A stretch of 64,000 bases of DNA from Brevibacterium zhoupengii (GTDB taxonomy: Bacteria > Actinomycetota > Actinomycetes > Actinomycetales > Brevibacteriaceae): the NCBI RefSeq assembly GCF_021117425.1, contig NZ_CP088298.1:3038001-3102000 (forward strand), given 5' to 3'. Shown one piece after another: positions 40,723 to 50,133 of this stretch (the first letter of the stretch is position 1; each line of letters opens with the position of its first letter). The notes under the pieces were generated by a model. It was not told the DNA's origin and made no database searches. It worked only from the letters and a program-made list of their open reading frames with translations. The position numbers and the translations under genes are program-made.

Positions 40723-41475
40723 TCACTTCGTCGAATCGATCCTCGGCTCGATGAGGCCAGCCTCGTCGGTGTTGACAATGATCCGCACGGCGTCGGTCTC
40801 TGCCAGCTCGTCAGGCCCGATCAACCAGTCATCACCGGACTTCCGGCCGCAGGATTCGCCCTCCGGGGGCCAGTCCTCACACTCGACGGCGACGATCGAT
40901 TCAGCTGATTTTACGACCACGTCCCCGGGCACCAACGGTCGGAAGTAGACGGCGACTCCCCCGGTCTTCGCCTTCGCCTGCGCTTTCGTTTTCGCCTGCG
41001 CGGAGCCGACTGCTGCACCGGTGACCCTGTAGTCGACGGTGGCCTCGTGCTCTCCTTCGGTGAATTTGTCCTCGGCGGAGATGTCGACGGCGTGGACCTC
41101 GTGTTCCACCTCCACCTCGGCGGGTTGGCCATCCATAGTGATCGCCGGATCTGAGTACTGTGCCCGCAGGTAGGGCGGCAGCACCGACTCGGTGTCGGGC
41201 AGACGGAAGCCGTCGTGGACCGCACCGCCGAAGGTGAATGTGTAGTTCCTGGCCAGTTCCATGGTCTGGTCGATGTGCACCAGATAGCTGCCGTCGGAGT
41301 CGATGGTGATGGTGTGAGTGGCGTCCTCTCCCATGTACGGGTTGGGTGCGGCAGAGACGTCATCGACGGTGACCGTGCCGGCGACGACGGCCGCGGCTGA
41401 GACCACCAGTACTCCTACGCCGGCACCGGCGGCTTTCCGGCTGCGTGAACTGGTCCCGTGCTTTCGGGAGTTCAT
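40723..41475 (-). CDS. exported DUF2207-like protein
   Basis: 250 residues. A basic N-terminus and hydrophobic segment (AAGAGVGVLVVSAAAVVAGT) form a signal peptide or anchor; the mature part starts near APNPYMGED. It has the DUF2207-style text DGSYLVHIDQTMEL and a Lys/Ala-rich stretch (QAKTKAQAKAKTG). Two cysteines (VECEDWPPEGESCG) may pair. It lies 2 nt after the paralogous gene 41478-42326, so the two are one operon. Function unknown. Confidence 0.78.
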   Translation of the reverse strand: MNSRKHGTSSRSRKAAGAGVGVLVVSAAAVVAGTVTVDDVSAAPNPYMGEDATHTITIDSDGSYLVHIDQTMELARNYTFTFGGAVHDGFRLPDTESVLPPYLRAQYSDPAITMDGQPAEVEVEHEVHAVDISAEDKFTEGEHEATVDYRVTGAAVGSAQAKTKAQAKAKTGGVAVYFRPLVPGDVVVKSAESIVAVECEDWPPEGESCGRKSGDDWLIGPDELAETDAVRIIVNTDEAGLIEPRIDSTK

Positions 41476-41477
41476 GA

Positions 41478-42326
41478 TCAGCTCCTCTCACGTTCGGGTG
41501 CGTCAATGGGTTCGGCCTGCATATTCTCCGGGGCAGCGAATCCGATGGCACCGATGCTGCTTGAGATCTCTTCTGACCAGGTGAGTCTGGTGCCGTCGTC
41601 GGTGAAGCGATGTTTGTCCAAACCCGTGCATTCCGGATCAGGGTCGAAGTCCATATTGTCTGGCAGGCACTGAATCGGACCGCCCGCTTCCAGTGACACG
41701 GTGCGCATGCTCGGCGCTTCGTTCGATCCAGAGGGAAATCGCAGGGGCAGAACGAAGAGCTCATGCCCATCGACGTTGAGGTAGACGTCGTCAAGAACAT
41801 AGGTGAAGTCGACGACGTGCCTGCCCGGGGTCCACTGCGAATCTTCGCCAGCCTGCTTCGGGCGCGTGAAGTCGTAGACGGCCGAATCAGAGAATGAACC
41901 GTCGATCGCCGGATTCTCGCGTGTCACGGTGAGATCGCCCACCTCGGCGGGATTCTCCTTCGTTGAGTCCTCCGCGGTGCTCAGCTCCTGCGCTGAGACC
42001 TCCCCAACCTGTGGCAGAACGTAATACCTCGGGCCGGCACCGACTCCGTAGCCGATCCGCTCTCCACCGACATACCAGGACAGCGGCGACTTCATCTCGT
42101 CGGTGACATCGAAGATCAGGCGCTGGCTCACATGCAGCGACCCATCGTTGCGCGGTGCCACGTTCACCGTGATCTCTTCGGGCGTCAGCGCCTGTTCGGG
42201 ATACCTCGACCGATCCGGTGGCATTTCGGGGCTGCGAGTGAACACCGGGAACACGATCACGAGGATGATGACTATCGCGGCGAACCCGATGGCACCGGCG
42301 ACGATGATGCTGGTTGGCTTCGACAT
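41478..42326 (-). CDS. membrane-anchored DUF2207-like protein
   Basis: 282 residues from ATG 42326 (GTG 42332 is a near alternative). An N-terminal helix (IIVAGAIGFAAIVIILVIVF) anchors an exported domain with LTPEEITVNVAPRNDGSLHV, FDVTDEMKSPLSWYVGGERI and RHVVDFTYVLDDVYLNVDG, the pattern of the DUF2207 N-terminal domain. The downstream neighbour has the same architecture. Divergent from glutaminase. Function unknown, probably envelope-associated. Confidence 0.78.
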   Translation of the reverse strand: MSKPTSIIVAGAIGFAAIVIILVIVFPVFTRSPEMPPDRSRYPEQALTPEEITVNVAPRNDGSLHVSQRLIFDVTDEMKSPLSWYVGGERIGYGVGAGPRYYVLPQVGEVSAQELSTAEDSTKENPAEVGDLTVTRENPAIDGSFSDSAVYDFTRPKQAGEDSQWTPGRHVVDFTYVLDDVYLNVDGHELFVLPLRFPSGSNEAPSMRTVSLEAGGPIQCLPDNMDFDPDPECTGLDKHRFTDDGTRLTWSEEISSSIGAIGFAAPENMQAEPIDAPERERS

Positions 42327-42532
42327 GTTCACACAATATGGTTGGCCACTGCGGCATCTGTGCCAGCCCAGTTCCGGTTCTGTCACATGCTCTGCCCACA
42401 TTGAGTTCACTGCCCCGCGGTGGACTCCCCACCAGCACCGGGGTGTGTGAGAATAGCAGTCGGGCATCAGCGGCCCCCGCCATATTCAGCCGAATCACAT
42501 CCCACGAACTTCATCACACTGCAGGAGGTGCA

Positions 42533-43852
42533 ATGCGATCCCCTATCCCTGATTTCCTGGACGAGACGCTTGATCGTCACAGGTCAGACCGGTCCGGTGC
42601 GAACGCGGACTATATCCCCGATCTGGCGGCAGCCGATCCGGAGAAGCTGGGCATCTGCATCTCCACCCTCGACGGAGTCGAATACTCCTCCGGCGACTCG
42701 GAGTTCGAGTTCTCCATCCAATCGATGTCGAAGCCCTTCATCTACGGCATGGCGATCGAGCAGGAGGGACTGGCTGCGGTGCTCGACATGGTCGGTGTCG
42801 AACCCAGCGGTGAGGCCTTCAACGAGCTTTCCCTGGACAAGATGTCGGGCAAGCCTCTCAACCCGATGATCAACGCCGGAGCCATGGTCATCCATTCGCT
42901 CCTGGGCGAGCCGGGAACCTCGCTGGCCGAGCGGATCGAGATCGTGCGTGCCGGCCTGTCCGAGTTCGCCGGACGGCAGCTGCGCGTCGACGATTCGGTG
43001 GCCGAAGGCGAATGGGGTGAGGCTTACCGCAATGTCGCGATCGCCAATATGCTGCGCTCATACGGTGTCTACACCGACCAGCCCGACGAGGTGGTCCAGG
43101 GCTATATCGCCCAGTGTTCGATCCTCATCACCACCAAGGACCTGGGCATCATGGCCGCCACCCTGGCTGCCGGCGGAATCAATCCGATCACCGGCAAACA
43201 GGTGCTCTCACCTCGTGTGAACCGTCAGGTCCTCGGGGTCATGATGACGTGCGGCATGTACGACGCGGCCGGTGACTGGATGACAGAGGTCGGCGTGCCC
43301 GCCAAGTCCGGCGTCTCCGGCGGAGTCTTCGGGGTCCTGCCCGGGCAGGTCGGCATCGCCACCTTCTCTCCGCGCTTGGACAAGCACGGGACGAGCGTTC
43401 GCGGAGCCAACATCTTCCGGACCCTCTCACGCGAGCTGAGTCTGCACATCATGGACGCCCCCGAACCTGCCCGCTCCATCATTCGCCGTGACCGACGCTT
43501 TGTGGACTCCCAGGGCGTCATGGTCCGCATCTGCAGCCTCCAGGGCCTCATCCAGTGGAGCGGTGCCGAGAACGTCATCCGGACCATGGACGCACCCGAG
43601 TCCAATGTTGAGGCCTTCGTCCTCGACCTGCGTCGGGTCAACGAGATCAACGGGGTGGCCCGACGCATGCTCACCGAGGCGATGAGCCGGCTCGAGGACG
43701 ACGGGAAGCGCATCGCACTCATGGACCCCGAAGACATGCTCCTGTGCAAGAGCCCGAGCACGTCCCTGCCCGATGTCGAATACGTCGACTCGCCCAAGGC
43801 GCTCAAGGGTCTGCGGCGGCTGCGCGAGGACTGGTCACAGAGAGCCGTGTGA
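42533..43852 (+). CDS. glsA: glutaminase with C-terminal STAS domain
   Basis: 439 residues from ATG 42533 (AGGAGGTG 2 nt upstream). Glutaminase converts glutamine to glutamate and ammonia. The beta-lactamase-like fold has the S-x-x-K nucleophile in IQSMSKPFIYGMA near residue 65, NPMINAGAM near 120 and KSGVSGGVFGVLPGQVGIA near 260. About 120 extra C-terminal residues form a STAS-type domain (VEAFVLDLRRVNEINGVARR), an arrangement seen in some actinobacterial and eukaryote-like glutaminases. Confidence 0.94.
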   Translation: MRSPIPDFLDETLDRHRSDRSGANADYIPDLAAADPEKLGICISTLDGVEYSSGDSEFEFSIQSMSKPFIYGMAIEQEGLAAVLDMVGVEPSGEAFNELSLDKMSGKPLNPMINAGAMVIHSLLGEPGTSLAERIEIVRAGLSEFAGRQLRVDDSVAEGEWGEAYRNVAIANMLRSYGVYTDQPDEVVQGYIAQCSILITTKDLGIMAATLAAGGINPITGKQVLSPRVNRQVLGVMMTCGMYDAAGDWMTEVGVPAKSGVSGGVFGVLPGQVGIATFSPRLDKHGTSVRGANIFRTLSRELSLHIMDAPEPARSIIRRDRRFVDSQGVMVRICSLQGLIQWSGAENVIRTMDAPESNVEAFVLDLRRVNEINGVARRMLTEAMSRLEDDGKRIALMDPEDMLLCKSPSTSLPDVEYVDSPKALKGLRRLREDWSQRAV

Positions 43853-43916
43853 TTCCCCGCGTAATTTCGCAGCGGCTCCCGGTGGCCCGGCTGACGTGAC
43901 TCACACCGTCACTTGA

Positions 43917-43935
43917 TAAGGTAAGGCTAACTAAC
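43917..43935 (+). promoter_or_regulatory. DtxR/IdeR-type iron box
   Basis: TAAGGTAAGGCTAACTAAC matches about 14 of 19 positions of the DtxR/IdeR consensus (TTAGGTTAGGCTAACCTAA) and lies 95 nt before the siderophore-interacting protein. Iron-dependent repression is expected. Confidence 0.7.
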
Positions 43936-44030
43936 CTGATCATGCAGGCGCAGTTTGAGGCCCTCGCCGAGGCGGCCCATCCGAACAGCCCGGCCCTGTC
44001 GCATCCCAGCGCATCCCAGGAAGGCTCTCT

Positions 44031-44849
44031 ATGTCGACGACGCCCACTACGCAGAACAGCTCAGCCCGTCCACCCCGGCCGCAGGCCATCCTCACCGTCC
44101 ACGAGGTCACCGCCGTCTCTCCGAACCTGATTCGCATCAGGGCCGGCGGTGAGGGCTTTGATGCCCTCAACAGCAACGAAGCGACCGACAAATACGTCAA
44201 GCTCATGTTCGCCGACCCCGCGCACGGCCTCACTCCGCCCTATGATCTGGCAGAGCTGCGGGAGAACTCCCCCGAGAAGCTGCCCCGCAACCGCACCTAT
44301 ACCGTGCGGGAGATCAACGAAGACGAGAAATGGCTGTCACTGGACTTCGTCATCCACGGCGACGAGGGCGTTGCAGGCCCCTGGGCCAAGGCCGCGCAGC
44401 CAGGCGACACCATCGTCATGGTCGGTGCCGGAGGCAAGTACCGGCCGAACCCTGATGCCGCATGGCATCTGCTCATTGCCGACCACACCGCAATACCTGC
44501 CGTCAGCACCGCTCTTGGGGCCATGAACGCCGAGGCGAAGGGCACGATCATCGCCGCCGTCGCAGACGAAGCCGACCGACTGCTGCCGGCAGCACCGGCT
44601 GGCTTCACCGTGGTCTGGGTCGACAGCGACAATGAGCTCATCTCCGCTGTTCGCGGGCTCGACTGGTCCGCAGGTACTCCACAGGTCTTCGCCCACGGTG
44701 AGCGTGGGACCATCAAAACGATTAGGACGATCCTCAAGGAACACGAGGTGCCTCGTGAGTCGCTGTCGATCTCAGCCTATTGGGCTCGCGGTCGCGCCGA
44801 GGACCAGTTCCAGGCCGAGAAACGCGAACCCATCGGCAAGATCGACTGA
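44031..44849 (+). CDS. siderophore-interacting protein (FAD-dependent ferric-siderophore reductase)
   Basis: 272 residues. An FAD-binding barrel with RNRTYTVREI near residue 88, an NAD(P)-binding half with the aspartate/Ala-rich LIADHTAIPAVSTALGAM, and the C-terminal SISAYWARGRAEDQF typical of ViuB/SIP proteins. It reduces ferric siderophores in the cytosol to release iron. AGGAAGG precedes ATG; an iron box lies upstream. Not flanked by siderophore transport genes. Confidence 0.93.
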   Translation: MSTTPTTQNSSARPPRPQAILTVHEVTAVSPNLIRIRAGGEGFDALNSNEATDKYVKLMFADPAHGLTPPYDLAELRENSPEKLPRNRTYTVREINEDEKWLSLDFVIHGDEGVAGPWAKAAQPGDTIVMVGAGGKYRPNPDAAWHLLIADHTAIPAVSTALGAMNAEAKGTIIAAVADEADRLLPAAPAGFTVVWVDSDNELISAVRGLDWSAGTPQVFAHGERGTIKTIRTILKEHEVPRESLSISAYWARGRAEDQFQAEKREPIGKID

Positions 44850-44898
44850 CACCGTCTCAGGCTTCAGCCCCACCCGGCCGGCCGGAGATTCTTAGCGC

Positions 44899-47208
44899 TC
44901 AGTCCCAACCGATTGATCCGAGGACGTCGTTGCTCGACTGTGCCCCGCTCCGGCGCCCGTCTCCGCGCCGACCGCTCCGACGGCGACGTGACAGGTAGAT
45001 GGCAAGGACACCGAAGCCGATGAGACCTAGCGCGATACCGGCCATGATGAGGTACTGACCCATGTCGGCTCCGGTGCGCGGCAGCGAGCCAGCATTGTCG
45101 CCGTCCGCGTCTGTCCCGTCGGAGGAGGCGCTGGCGTCGCTGTTCGCCGCAGTGCCTGCGCCAGCCGCTGAGTCCGAGCCGTTCACTGCCGCCTCGGACT
45201 CTGTACCTTCGGAGTCTGCGGCGGCATCTTCGCCTGCGCCCTTGGAGTTGGCAGCTCCGTCGGTGTCCACCGAGCTGTCAGCGTCCTCCGCGCTCTCGGA
45301 GTCCGTCGAGTCGCCGGAATCGGCCGAAGTCCCGGAGTCGGAGGAAGCCTCGGACGTGCCTGAGCTGTCGGCATCCGTAGAGTCATCGGATGCAGCCGAG
45401 CTGTCGGAGTCCGTCGAGTCATTGGAATCGGTCGAGTCATCCGAGTCAGCTGAGTCGTCAGTTTCGGCTCCTGCGCCCGAACCACCGTCGTCGTTGAGAT
45501 CAGCGACGGAGTACAGACTGGTGGTGCCCGAGACCTCGTTGCCGACGACGAGGGCGGCCTCATCGGTCGGCGACTCGTCGGCACCGAGGAAGGTGATGCC
45601 TTCCGGCCCGAGGTCGCCGGCGCTGGAGAGCAGAGCGTCCGGGTCGGCGGCGTCCTCGATCTCATCTTCGACGGAGATCGAGAAGTCGCGGTTGTTGAAA
45701 TAGGTGGCGAAGGTGGGGTTCGCTGGGTCGCTGAGGTCGAAGGCGGCGATTCCGCCCACCCGTTCGAACCCGGCGAAGGCATAGGTGGTCTCCCCCACCT
45801 GACCGACAGTCAGTGCTTCGGGTTCTGGCCCCTTGTCATCGCTGCGGCCCTCGAGGTTGGACTCGGAATGGTTGGAGTTGAAGAAATCGGGAATCGCCTC
45901 GGCGGTCATCTGTTCGAAGCTGTCGCCGGAGTCGGCGACGAGCGTACCCTCGGTCGTCCACACGGAGAAGGATCGGGCACCGAAGGAGTAGAGCTCCTCA
46001 TAGCAGTCACCGCTCTCGCTCAGCCCCAGATCGGTGATGACATTGAGCCTGCCCAGGTCCTCGTCACCGAGCTTGTCGGCCAGCGGGGAGGTCTCACAGA
46101 CCGGCGCCAATTCGTCCTCGCCGAGGTCCTTGACCCTGGCCGCGTCGACGAAGTCGCCCCATTCTCTGGAGTCTCCCTCGTTGGCGGTGACCAGATAATC
46201 AGTGCCGCCGGAGGTGAATGTTGAGATCGTGTCGGGCATGTAGGCGCCTTTGAGTCCCGGGTACTCAGCGATGTTCTTCTCCGGCGCGTCCTCGGGGTCA
46301 CGGTCGGAGGCGTCGAGTCCGTTGCCGACCTGACCATGATCCTTGAAGCCCAGCGGCAGAACGTCGGTGACCTCGGCTGTCGCGATATCGACAACGGCGA
46401 TCGCATTCGCCTCCTGCAACGTGGCATACGCCTTGTCACCTGCGACGGTGATGTATTCGGGTTCGAGGTTGCGAGACACCGGCAGATCGTCATGAGGTTC
46501 GGGTCCGAATACGCGAACGTCATCGGTCAGAGTCTTCGAACCGCCGTCCTCCAAGTCGTGGAAGTCGGCGGTGTGCACATCCGATTCCTCGGGTGCGGCC
46601 ACCTCGGCGGGCAGGTCGACTACGGATACTGACCCCTCAGGATCCGTGCCAAAGTCTTCGTCCGGCTCGCCCTCGTTGGCCACCAGCGCATGCGCGCCGT
46701 CCGGGGTCAGTGCCACCATGTCCGGCAGCGATCCCACTTCAACAGTGCCCAACACCGTCGCCGAGGTGGTGGTGGCGTCGAAGAACATCAACGATCCCGG
46801 TGCGGTCTTGTCTTCGTTCTCCAACGCGATGACTCCGAGCCCGTCGTCACGGACGGCGATGGAGTTCGCGATTCCGGAGCCGGTGACCTCACCGGACTTC
46901 TCGGGCTTGTGCGGATCGGAGATGTCGATGATGTCGACGGTTGCCGCCTTCGCATTGACGGTGAAGGCCGTGTCGCCGTGAACGGCGGTGATCTCTGCGG
47001 CGGACTCGTCGAACTGACCGGTCTCGTGCGAGCCGAGGAATCCGAGGTCCAGGTTCGCCTCCGGTGCGGAGTAGCTGATGGGCTCACTCACCTCGGCCGC
47101 GGCTGCTGCTCCAGTGCCGATCATCGTCCCTGTCGTGCTCAGGCCCGCGGTCAGCAGCAGGACGGTCAGGGCGGCCGTGGTCGAGCGCGAGGTGGACGGA
47201 TGCGTCAT
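44899..47208 (-). CDS. LPXTG surface protein, choice-of-anchor I family, with Ser/Asp stalk
   Basis: 769 residues from ATG 47208 (GGAG 6 nt upstream; the longer frame adds 18 unlikely residues). A Sec signal peptide (ALTVLLLTAGLSTTGTM region), then a ~530-residue beta-propeller-type domain of the choice-of-anchor I / alkaline-phosphatase-like family (VEVGSLPDMVALTPDGAHAL, ALVVGNEVSGTTSLY). A ~150-residue Ser/Asp/Thr stalk (TDSNDSTDSDSSAASDDSTD style) follows, then LPRTG, a hydrophobic helix and basic tail, so it is sortase-anchored to the wall. Tail beyond the helix is unusually long (~30 residues). Confidence 0.88.
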   Translation of the reverse strand: MTHPSTSRSTTAALTVLLLTAGLSTTGTMIGTGAAAAAEVSEPISYSAPEANLDLGFLGSHETGQFDESAAEITAVHGDTAFTVNAKAATVDIIDISDPHKPEKSGEVTGSGIANSIAVRDDGLGVIALENEDKTAPGSLMFFDATTTSATVLGTVEVGSLPDMVALTPDGAHALVANEGEPDEDFGTDPEGSVSVVDLPAEVAAPEESDVHTADFHDLEDGGSKTLTDDVRVFGPEPHDDLPVSRNLEPEYITVAGDKAYATLQEANAIAVVDIATAEVTDVLPLGFKDHGQVGNGLDASDRDPEDAPEKNIAEYPGLKGAYMPDTISTFTSGGTDYLVTANEGDSREWGDFVDAARVKDLGEDELAPVCETSPLADKLGDEDLGRLNVITDLGLSESGDCYEELYSFGARSFSVWTTEGTLVADSGDSFEQMTAEAIPDFFNSNHSESNLEGRSDDKGPEPEALTVGQVGETTYAFAGFERVGGIAAFDLSDPANPTFATYFNNRDFSISVEDEIEDAADPDALLSSAGDLGPEGITFLGADESPTDEAALVVGNEVSGTTSLYSVADLNDDGGSGAGAETDDSADSDDSTDSNDSTDSDSSAASDDSTDADSSGTSEASSDSGTSADSGDSTDSESAEDADSSVDTDGAANSKGAGEDAAADSEGTESEAAVNGSDSAAGAGTAANSDASASSDGTDADGDNAGSLPRTGADMGQYLIMAGIALGLIGFGVLAIYLSRRRRSGRRGDGRRSGAQSSNDVLGSIGWD

Positions 47209-47344
47209 CGGTTCTCCGGAGTCGAGGTGATCGAGGGGGCGAAACTGCCCGCAACCACTCATATATAGGCAGGTGGTCTGTCTCTGCCTCGAACTACGGG
47301 TGGATTCCTGGTGAACACACGTGTCCTACTCCGGGCGCGGTTGC

Positions 47345-48268
47345 TCAGCCGAGGTTGAGGGTCTCGGCCACCTCGGCGGCTTTCCTCTTCTGGTCATCGG
47401 TGAGGCCGAGGATCGGACGGGGCAGGGAATGCTGGGCAACCAGTCCGAGATGTTCGGCGATCGCGACGGTGACTCGAAGGCTGCCGCCGAATTCGGCGAA
47501 AAGATCCCACAGGGGTTGGAGTTCGGCGGAGAGTTCCAACGCCCGGTCAGCCTCGCCGTTCTGGGCGGCGCGGGTGATCGCGAGCATCGGGGTCGGCAGG
47601 GTTCCTCCGACTGCCGTGTACCAGGCATCGCAGCCGGCGTTGAGGCCGGCCGCCCCGAACGCGTCACCGGAGATCCCGATGCTCACGCGGTTGCCGGTGG
47701 CGGCCCGGATCTGTTCGACGTGGGCAGTGAAGTCCGGGGGCGACATCGCCTGCCCGGGAATCTTGATCGAGGCCACGCCGTCGAGTTCGGCCAGTCGGGC
47801 GTAGAGATCAAGGGTGAAGGTGAAGTGCGTGGTGCCCGGATTGTCGTAGACGACGACGGGAAGATCGGTCGCCGAGGTGACCGTGCGGAAGAGTTCGAAC
47901 ACGTCTTCCTCGGTCAGCGGCTGATAGCTGACAGGTGCGAGCAGGAGCCCCTGAGCGCCAACGGCTTCAGCCGCGGCCACATTGGCCAGAACGTCGCGCG
48001 TGCGCAGTGCTCCAATCCCGACGAATACGGGGATCCCGGCAGCATGCTCGACGGTCAGCTGCGCGACTCGGGCGCGTTCCTCGGTGCTGAGATAGACATA
48101 CGATCCGGTCGACCCCAGGGCAGTGATCGAATCGACGCCGGAGGCGACGAGACGCTGGATCAGTCCCGCGTAGGCAGCCTCGTCGATCGCCTCGTCGCGG
48201 ATCGGGGTGAGGGGGAAGGCGCTCAGGCCGTTGAACAAGTCAGGCGATGGAGTGTTCGGGTCCGTCAT
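47345..48268 (-). CDS. dihydrodipicolinate synthase/N-acetylneuraminate lyase family aldolase
   Basis: 307 residues. A class I aldolase barrel: the Schiff-base Lys lies in GVASIKIPGQ near residue 170 and the catalytic Tyr in VVYDNPGTTHF near 140. The GTTGE loop of DapA is altered to GSTGSYVYLS, so a sugar-acid or keto-acid aldolase is more likely than lysine biosynthesis. It overlaps the PfkB kinase gene upstream by 4 nt, suggesting a two-step pathway (kinase plus aldolase). Confidence 0.88.
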   Translation of the reverse strand: MTDPNTPSPDLFNGLSAFPLTPIRDEAIDEAAYAGLIQRLVASGVDSITALGSTGSYVYLSTEERARVAQLTVEHAAGIPVFVGIGALRTRDVLANVAAAEAVGAQGLLLAPVSYQPLTEEDVFELFRTVTSATDLPVVVYDNPGTTHFTFTLDLYARLAELDGVASIKIPGQAMSPPDFTAHVEQIRAATGNRVSIGISGDAFGAAGLNAGCDAWYTAVGGTLPTPMLAITRAAQNGEADRALELSAELQPLWDLFAEFGGSLRVTVAIAEHLGLVAQHSLPRPILGLTDDQKRKAAEVAETLNLG

Positions 48269-49128
48269 GTCGTGGTCTCCGTAGAAGTCGTCGATTGCAG
48301 GTAGTGCTCGAGTCGGTGGAATTCGGGTTGGGCATTCGGGTCCATCACAGCCTCGGCACCGATGGCATTGGCCACCGCCAGTGATTGATGCCGCGAATGT
48401 CCGGTAGCCAAGGCGATGGTGAGGGCCGCGCAGAATGCGTCTCCGGCACCCACGGTGCTGACCGGTCGACGCGGCAATGCCTCCGCGAAGGCCACCTCTC
48501 GACCGTATTCGTATAACCCCGAACCCCGCGAACCATAGGTGATCGCCACGAGCCTCGCGTCACGCAGCTGCGGGAGCAGATCGTATTCGCTCTCGTTGAC
48601 GATGATGAGATCGGCTCGCTCGACCACCTCGGCGGGCAGAGGGAGAGCGGGGGCGGCGTTGATGACGAATCGGCCAGGCACGGTATGTGACAGTTCTGTG
48701 ATCAGGTCCATGGACACCTCGAGCTGAGTGAGCACGGTTTCCTGGGCACCGAATCCGCATTCGGCGATGCTCACGTGGGCATTCGCGCCTTCGCAGACGG
48801 CGATCTGATTCTCGCCAGCTGCATCGACCATGATGAGGGCGGTCCCTGTTTCCGAGTCGACGACAGCAACGTCATCGGTCCCGACGCCGGCACTCAGCAG
48901 TGCGTGTGTCATCGCCGTGCCTGCGGCATCGGAGCCGACGGCTCCGATCATTCTGGTCCTCGCGCCCAGTCGCGCCGCGGCACTGGCTTGATTGGCACCC
49001 TTGCCGCCGGGACTGTGGACGAGCCGACCCCCGCCCACGGTTTCACCGGCTGCGGGCAGACGGTGGGTGATGGCGGTGATATCGGCGTTGATGCTGCCAA
49101 CGACGGTGAGGTCGAGGTCAATGGTCAT
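48265..49128 (-). CDS. PfkB/ribokinase-family carbohydrate kinase
   Basis: 287 residues. It has the ribokinase landmarks: VVGSINADITAI at the start, SPGGKGANQASAAARLG near residue 40, and the ATP/catalytic motif STVGAGDAFCAALTIALA near 235 with the catalytic Asp. It probably phosphorylates a sugar or nucleoside-like substrate; identity unknown. Coupled to the aldolase gene by a 4-nt overlap. First gene of the pair. Confidence 0.9.
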   Translation of the reverse strand: MTIDLDLTVVGSINADITAITHRLPAAGETVGGGRLVHSPGGKGANQASAAARLGARTRMIGAVGSDAAGTAMTHALLSAGVGTDDVAVVDSETGTALIMVDAAGENQIAVCEGANAHVSIAECGFGAQETVLTQLEVSMDLITELSHTVPGRFVINAAPALPLPAEVVERADLIIVNESEYDLLPQLRDARLVAITYGSRGSGLYEYGREVAFAEALPRRPVSTVGAGDAFCAALTIALATGHSRHQSLAVANAIGAEAVMDPNAQPEFHRLEHYLQSTTSTETTT

Positions 49129-49148
49129 GGGTTCCTCCCCTCAGACCG

Positions 49149-49184
49149 ATGTCGGCACCCGAGATGCTTCTCGGGTGCCGACAT
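49149..49184. terminator. terminator between ohr and the kinase operon
   Basis: A perfect 16-bp stem starting ATGTCGGCACCCGAGA with a TGCT loop sits between the Ohr stop and the kinase start. No T tract on either side. Confidence 0.75.
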
Positions 49185-49218
49185 GTCGTCGTGTTCAGTT
49201 GGGTGTGCGGTGGGCCGA

Positions 49219-49647
49219 TCAGGCGCCGTGGACGACGAGTTCTACCGGGATGTTGCCGCGAGTGGCCTTCGAGTAGGGGCAGAGTTCGTGGGTGCGGTCG
49301 ACGACCTTCTGCGCGGTGTCCTGGTCGACGCCGGGAATGGTCACGGTGAGCTTGACGCTGATGCCGAAGCTCTCCCCCTCCTTGCCGATTCCGACTTCGG
49401 AGTTGACGACTGACTTCGAGGTGTCGACTTTCAGCTCCTTGCCGGCCAGACCCATCGCGCCCTGGAAGCAGGCTCCGTAGCCGACGGCGAAGAGCTGTTC
49501 CGGATTCGCTCCTCCACCGGGCCCGCCCATTTCCTTAGGGGTGCGCAGATCGACGTCGACTGCCTTGTCATCGGTAGCTCCATGACCGTCACGGCCTCCG
49601 GTGATCTCGGCCTTTGCGGTGTAGGCGATGCTCTCTGGGGTGTTCAT
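49219..49647 (-). CDS. ohr: organic hydroperoxide resistance protein
   Basis: 142 residues. An OsmC/Ohr thiol peroxidase that reduces organic hydroperoxides with a lipoyl partner. Catalytic cysteines: C60 in VGYGACFQGAM and C123 in HELCPYSKATRGN, with an Arg nearby. It begins MNTPESIAYTAKAEITGGRD and its length is typical. An OhrR regulator is not adjacent. SD-like AGGAGAC precedes ATG. Confidence 0.95.
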   Translation of the reverse strand: MNTPESIAYTAKAEITGGRDGHGATDDKAVDVDLRTPKEMGGPGGGANPEQLFAVGYGACFQGAMGLAGKELKVDTSKSVVNSEVGIGKEGESFGISVKLTVTIPGVDQDTAQKVVDRTHELCPYSKATRGNIPVELVVHGA

Positions 49648-49789
49648 AACACGTCTCCTGTTCGTCGAATCGTGATGTCACAGATCGTGGTCCTTCACGA
49701 AGAAGGCACCTGCGACCGAGTATTGTCACTTCGCCGACGGAAGTCCAGGGGCGGCCCCGTAGCCGTCTGAAGAGGAATGGACATGAGAA

Positions 49790-49827
49790 AAGCCCCGGAG
49801 TCTTTGTGCTTTCAGACTCCGGGGCTT
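49790..49827 (-). terminator. terminator of tRNA-His
   Basis: A perfect 14-bp stem (AAGCCCCGGAGTCT and complement) around a 10-nt loop, followed on the minus strand by TTTTCTC. It sits 10 nt after the tRNA-His 3' end, a textbook intrinsic terminator. Confidence 0.9.
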
Positions 49828-49836
49828 CCCGTTCGG

Positions 49837-49909
49837 GGTGAGTAACGGGACTTGAACCCGCGACATCCGCGACCACAACGCGGCGCTCTACCAGCTGAGC
49901 TATACCCAC
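49837..49909 (-). tRNA. tRNA-His (GTG)
   Basis: The minus strand folds into a cloverleaf: acceptor stem GTGGGTA / TACTCAC, D-arm GCTCAGCTGGTAGAGC, anticodon arm with GTG, and T-arm CGGGTTCAAGTCCCG. The extra G before position 1 (49910) and C at 73 are the His identity pair. CCA is not encoded. Confidence 0.97.
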
Positions 49910-50133
49910 CACATGCGCTGCAACCAGGTGCAGACAGCAAGATACATCCTAACCTCACTCAGGCACCCGGGCAAACTCACAGCGCATATGGTGCACAATG
50001 AGACACAGATCTCCTGACGTGCAACGATTCAGTAGCGATGTATAACGGTTTCGGAAAAACGGTAGGTGCATCCACTCGGATTCAATAGTATTGTCACGGT
50101 CCTATCCTCAATATCGTTCAAGGAACCCTGTAC
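49910..50133. other. non-coding region between tRNA-His and the 569-residue gene
   Basis: A/T-rich promoter area for both flanking genes. AATAGTATT near 50088 and AAGGAACC just before ATG 50134 are visible. Upstream of tRNA-His the minus strand has TATCTT as a possible -10. The stretch 49648-49789 on the other side of the tRNA holds only the ohr promoter area and the terminator. Confidence 0.35.

Noticed and set aside
47321..48304. A 327-residue plus-strand frame opposite the aldolase gene
   Set aside because: Same reason: it mirrors a clear dihydrodipicolinate-synthase-family gene with an intact Schiff-base lysine on the other strand.
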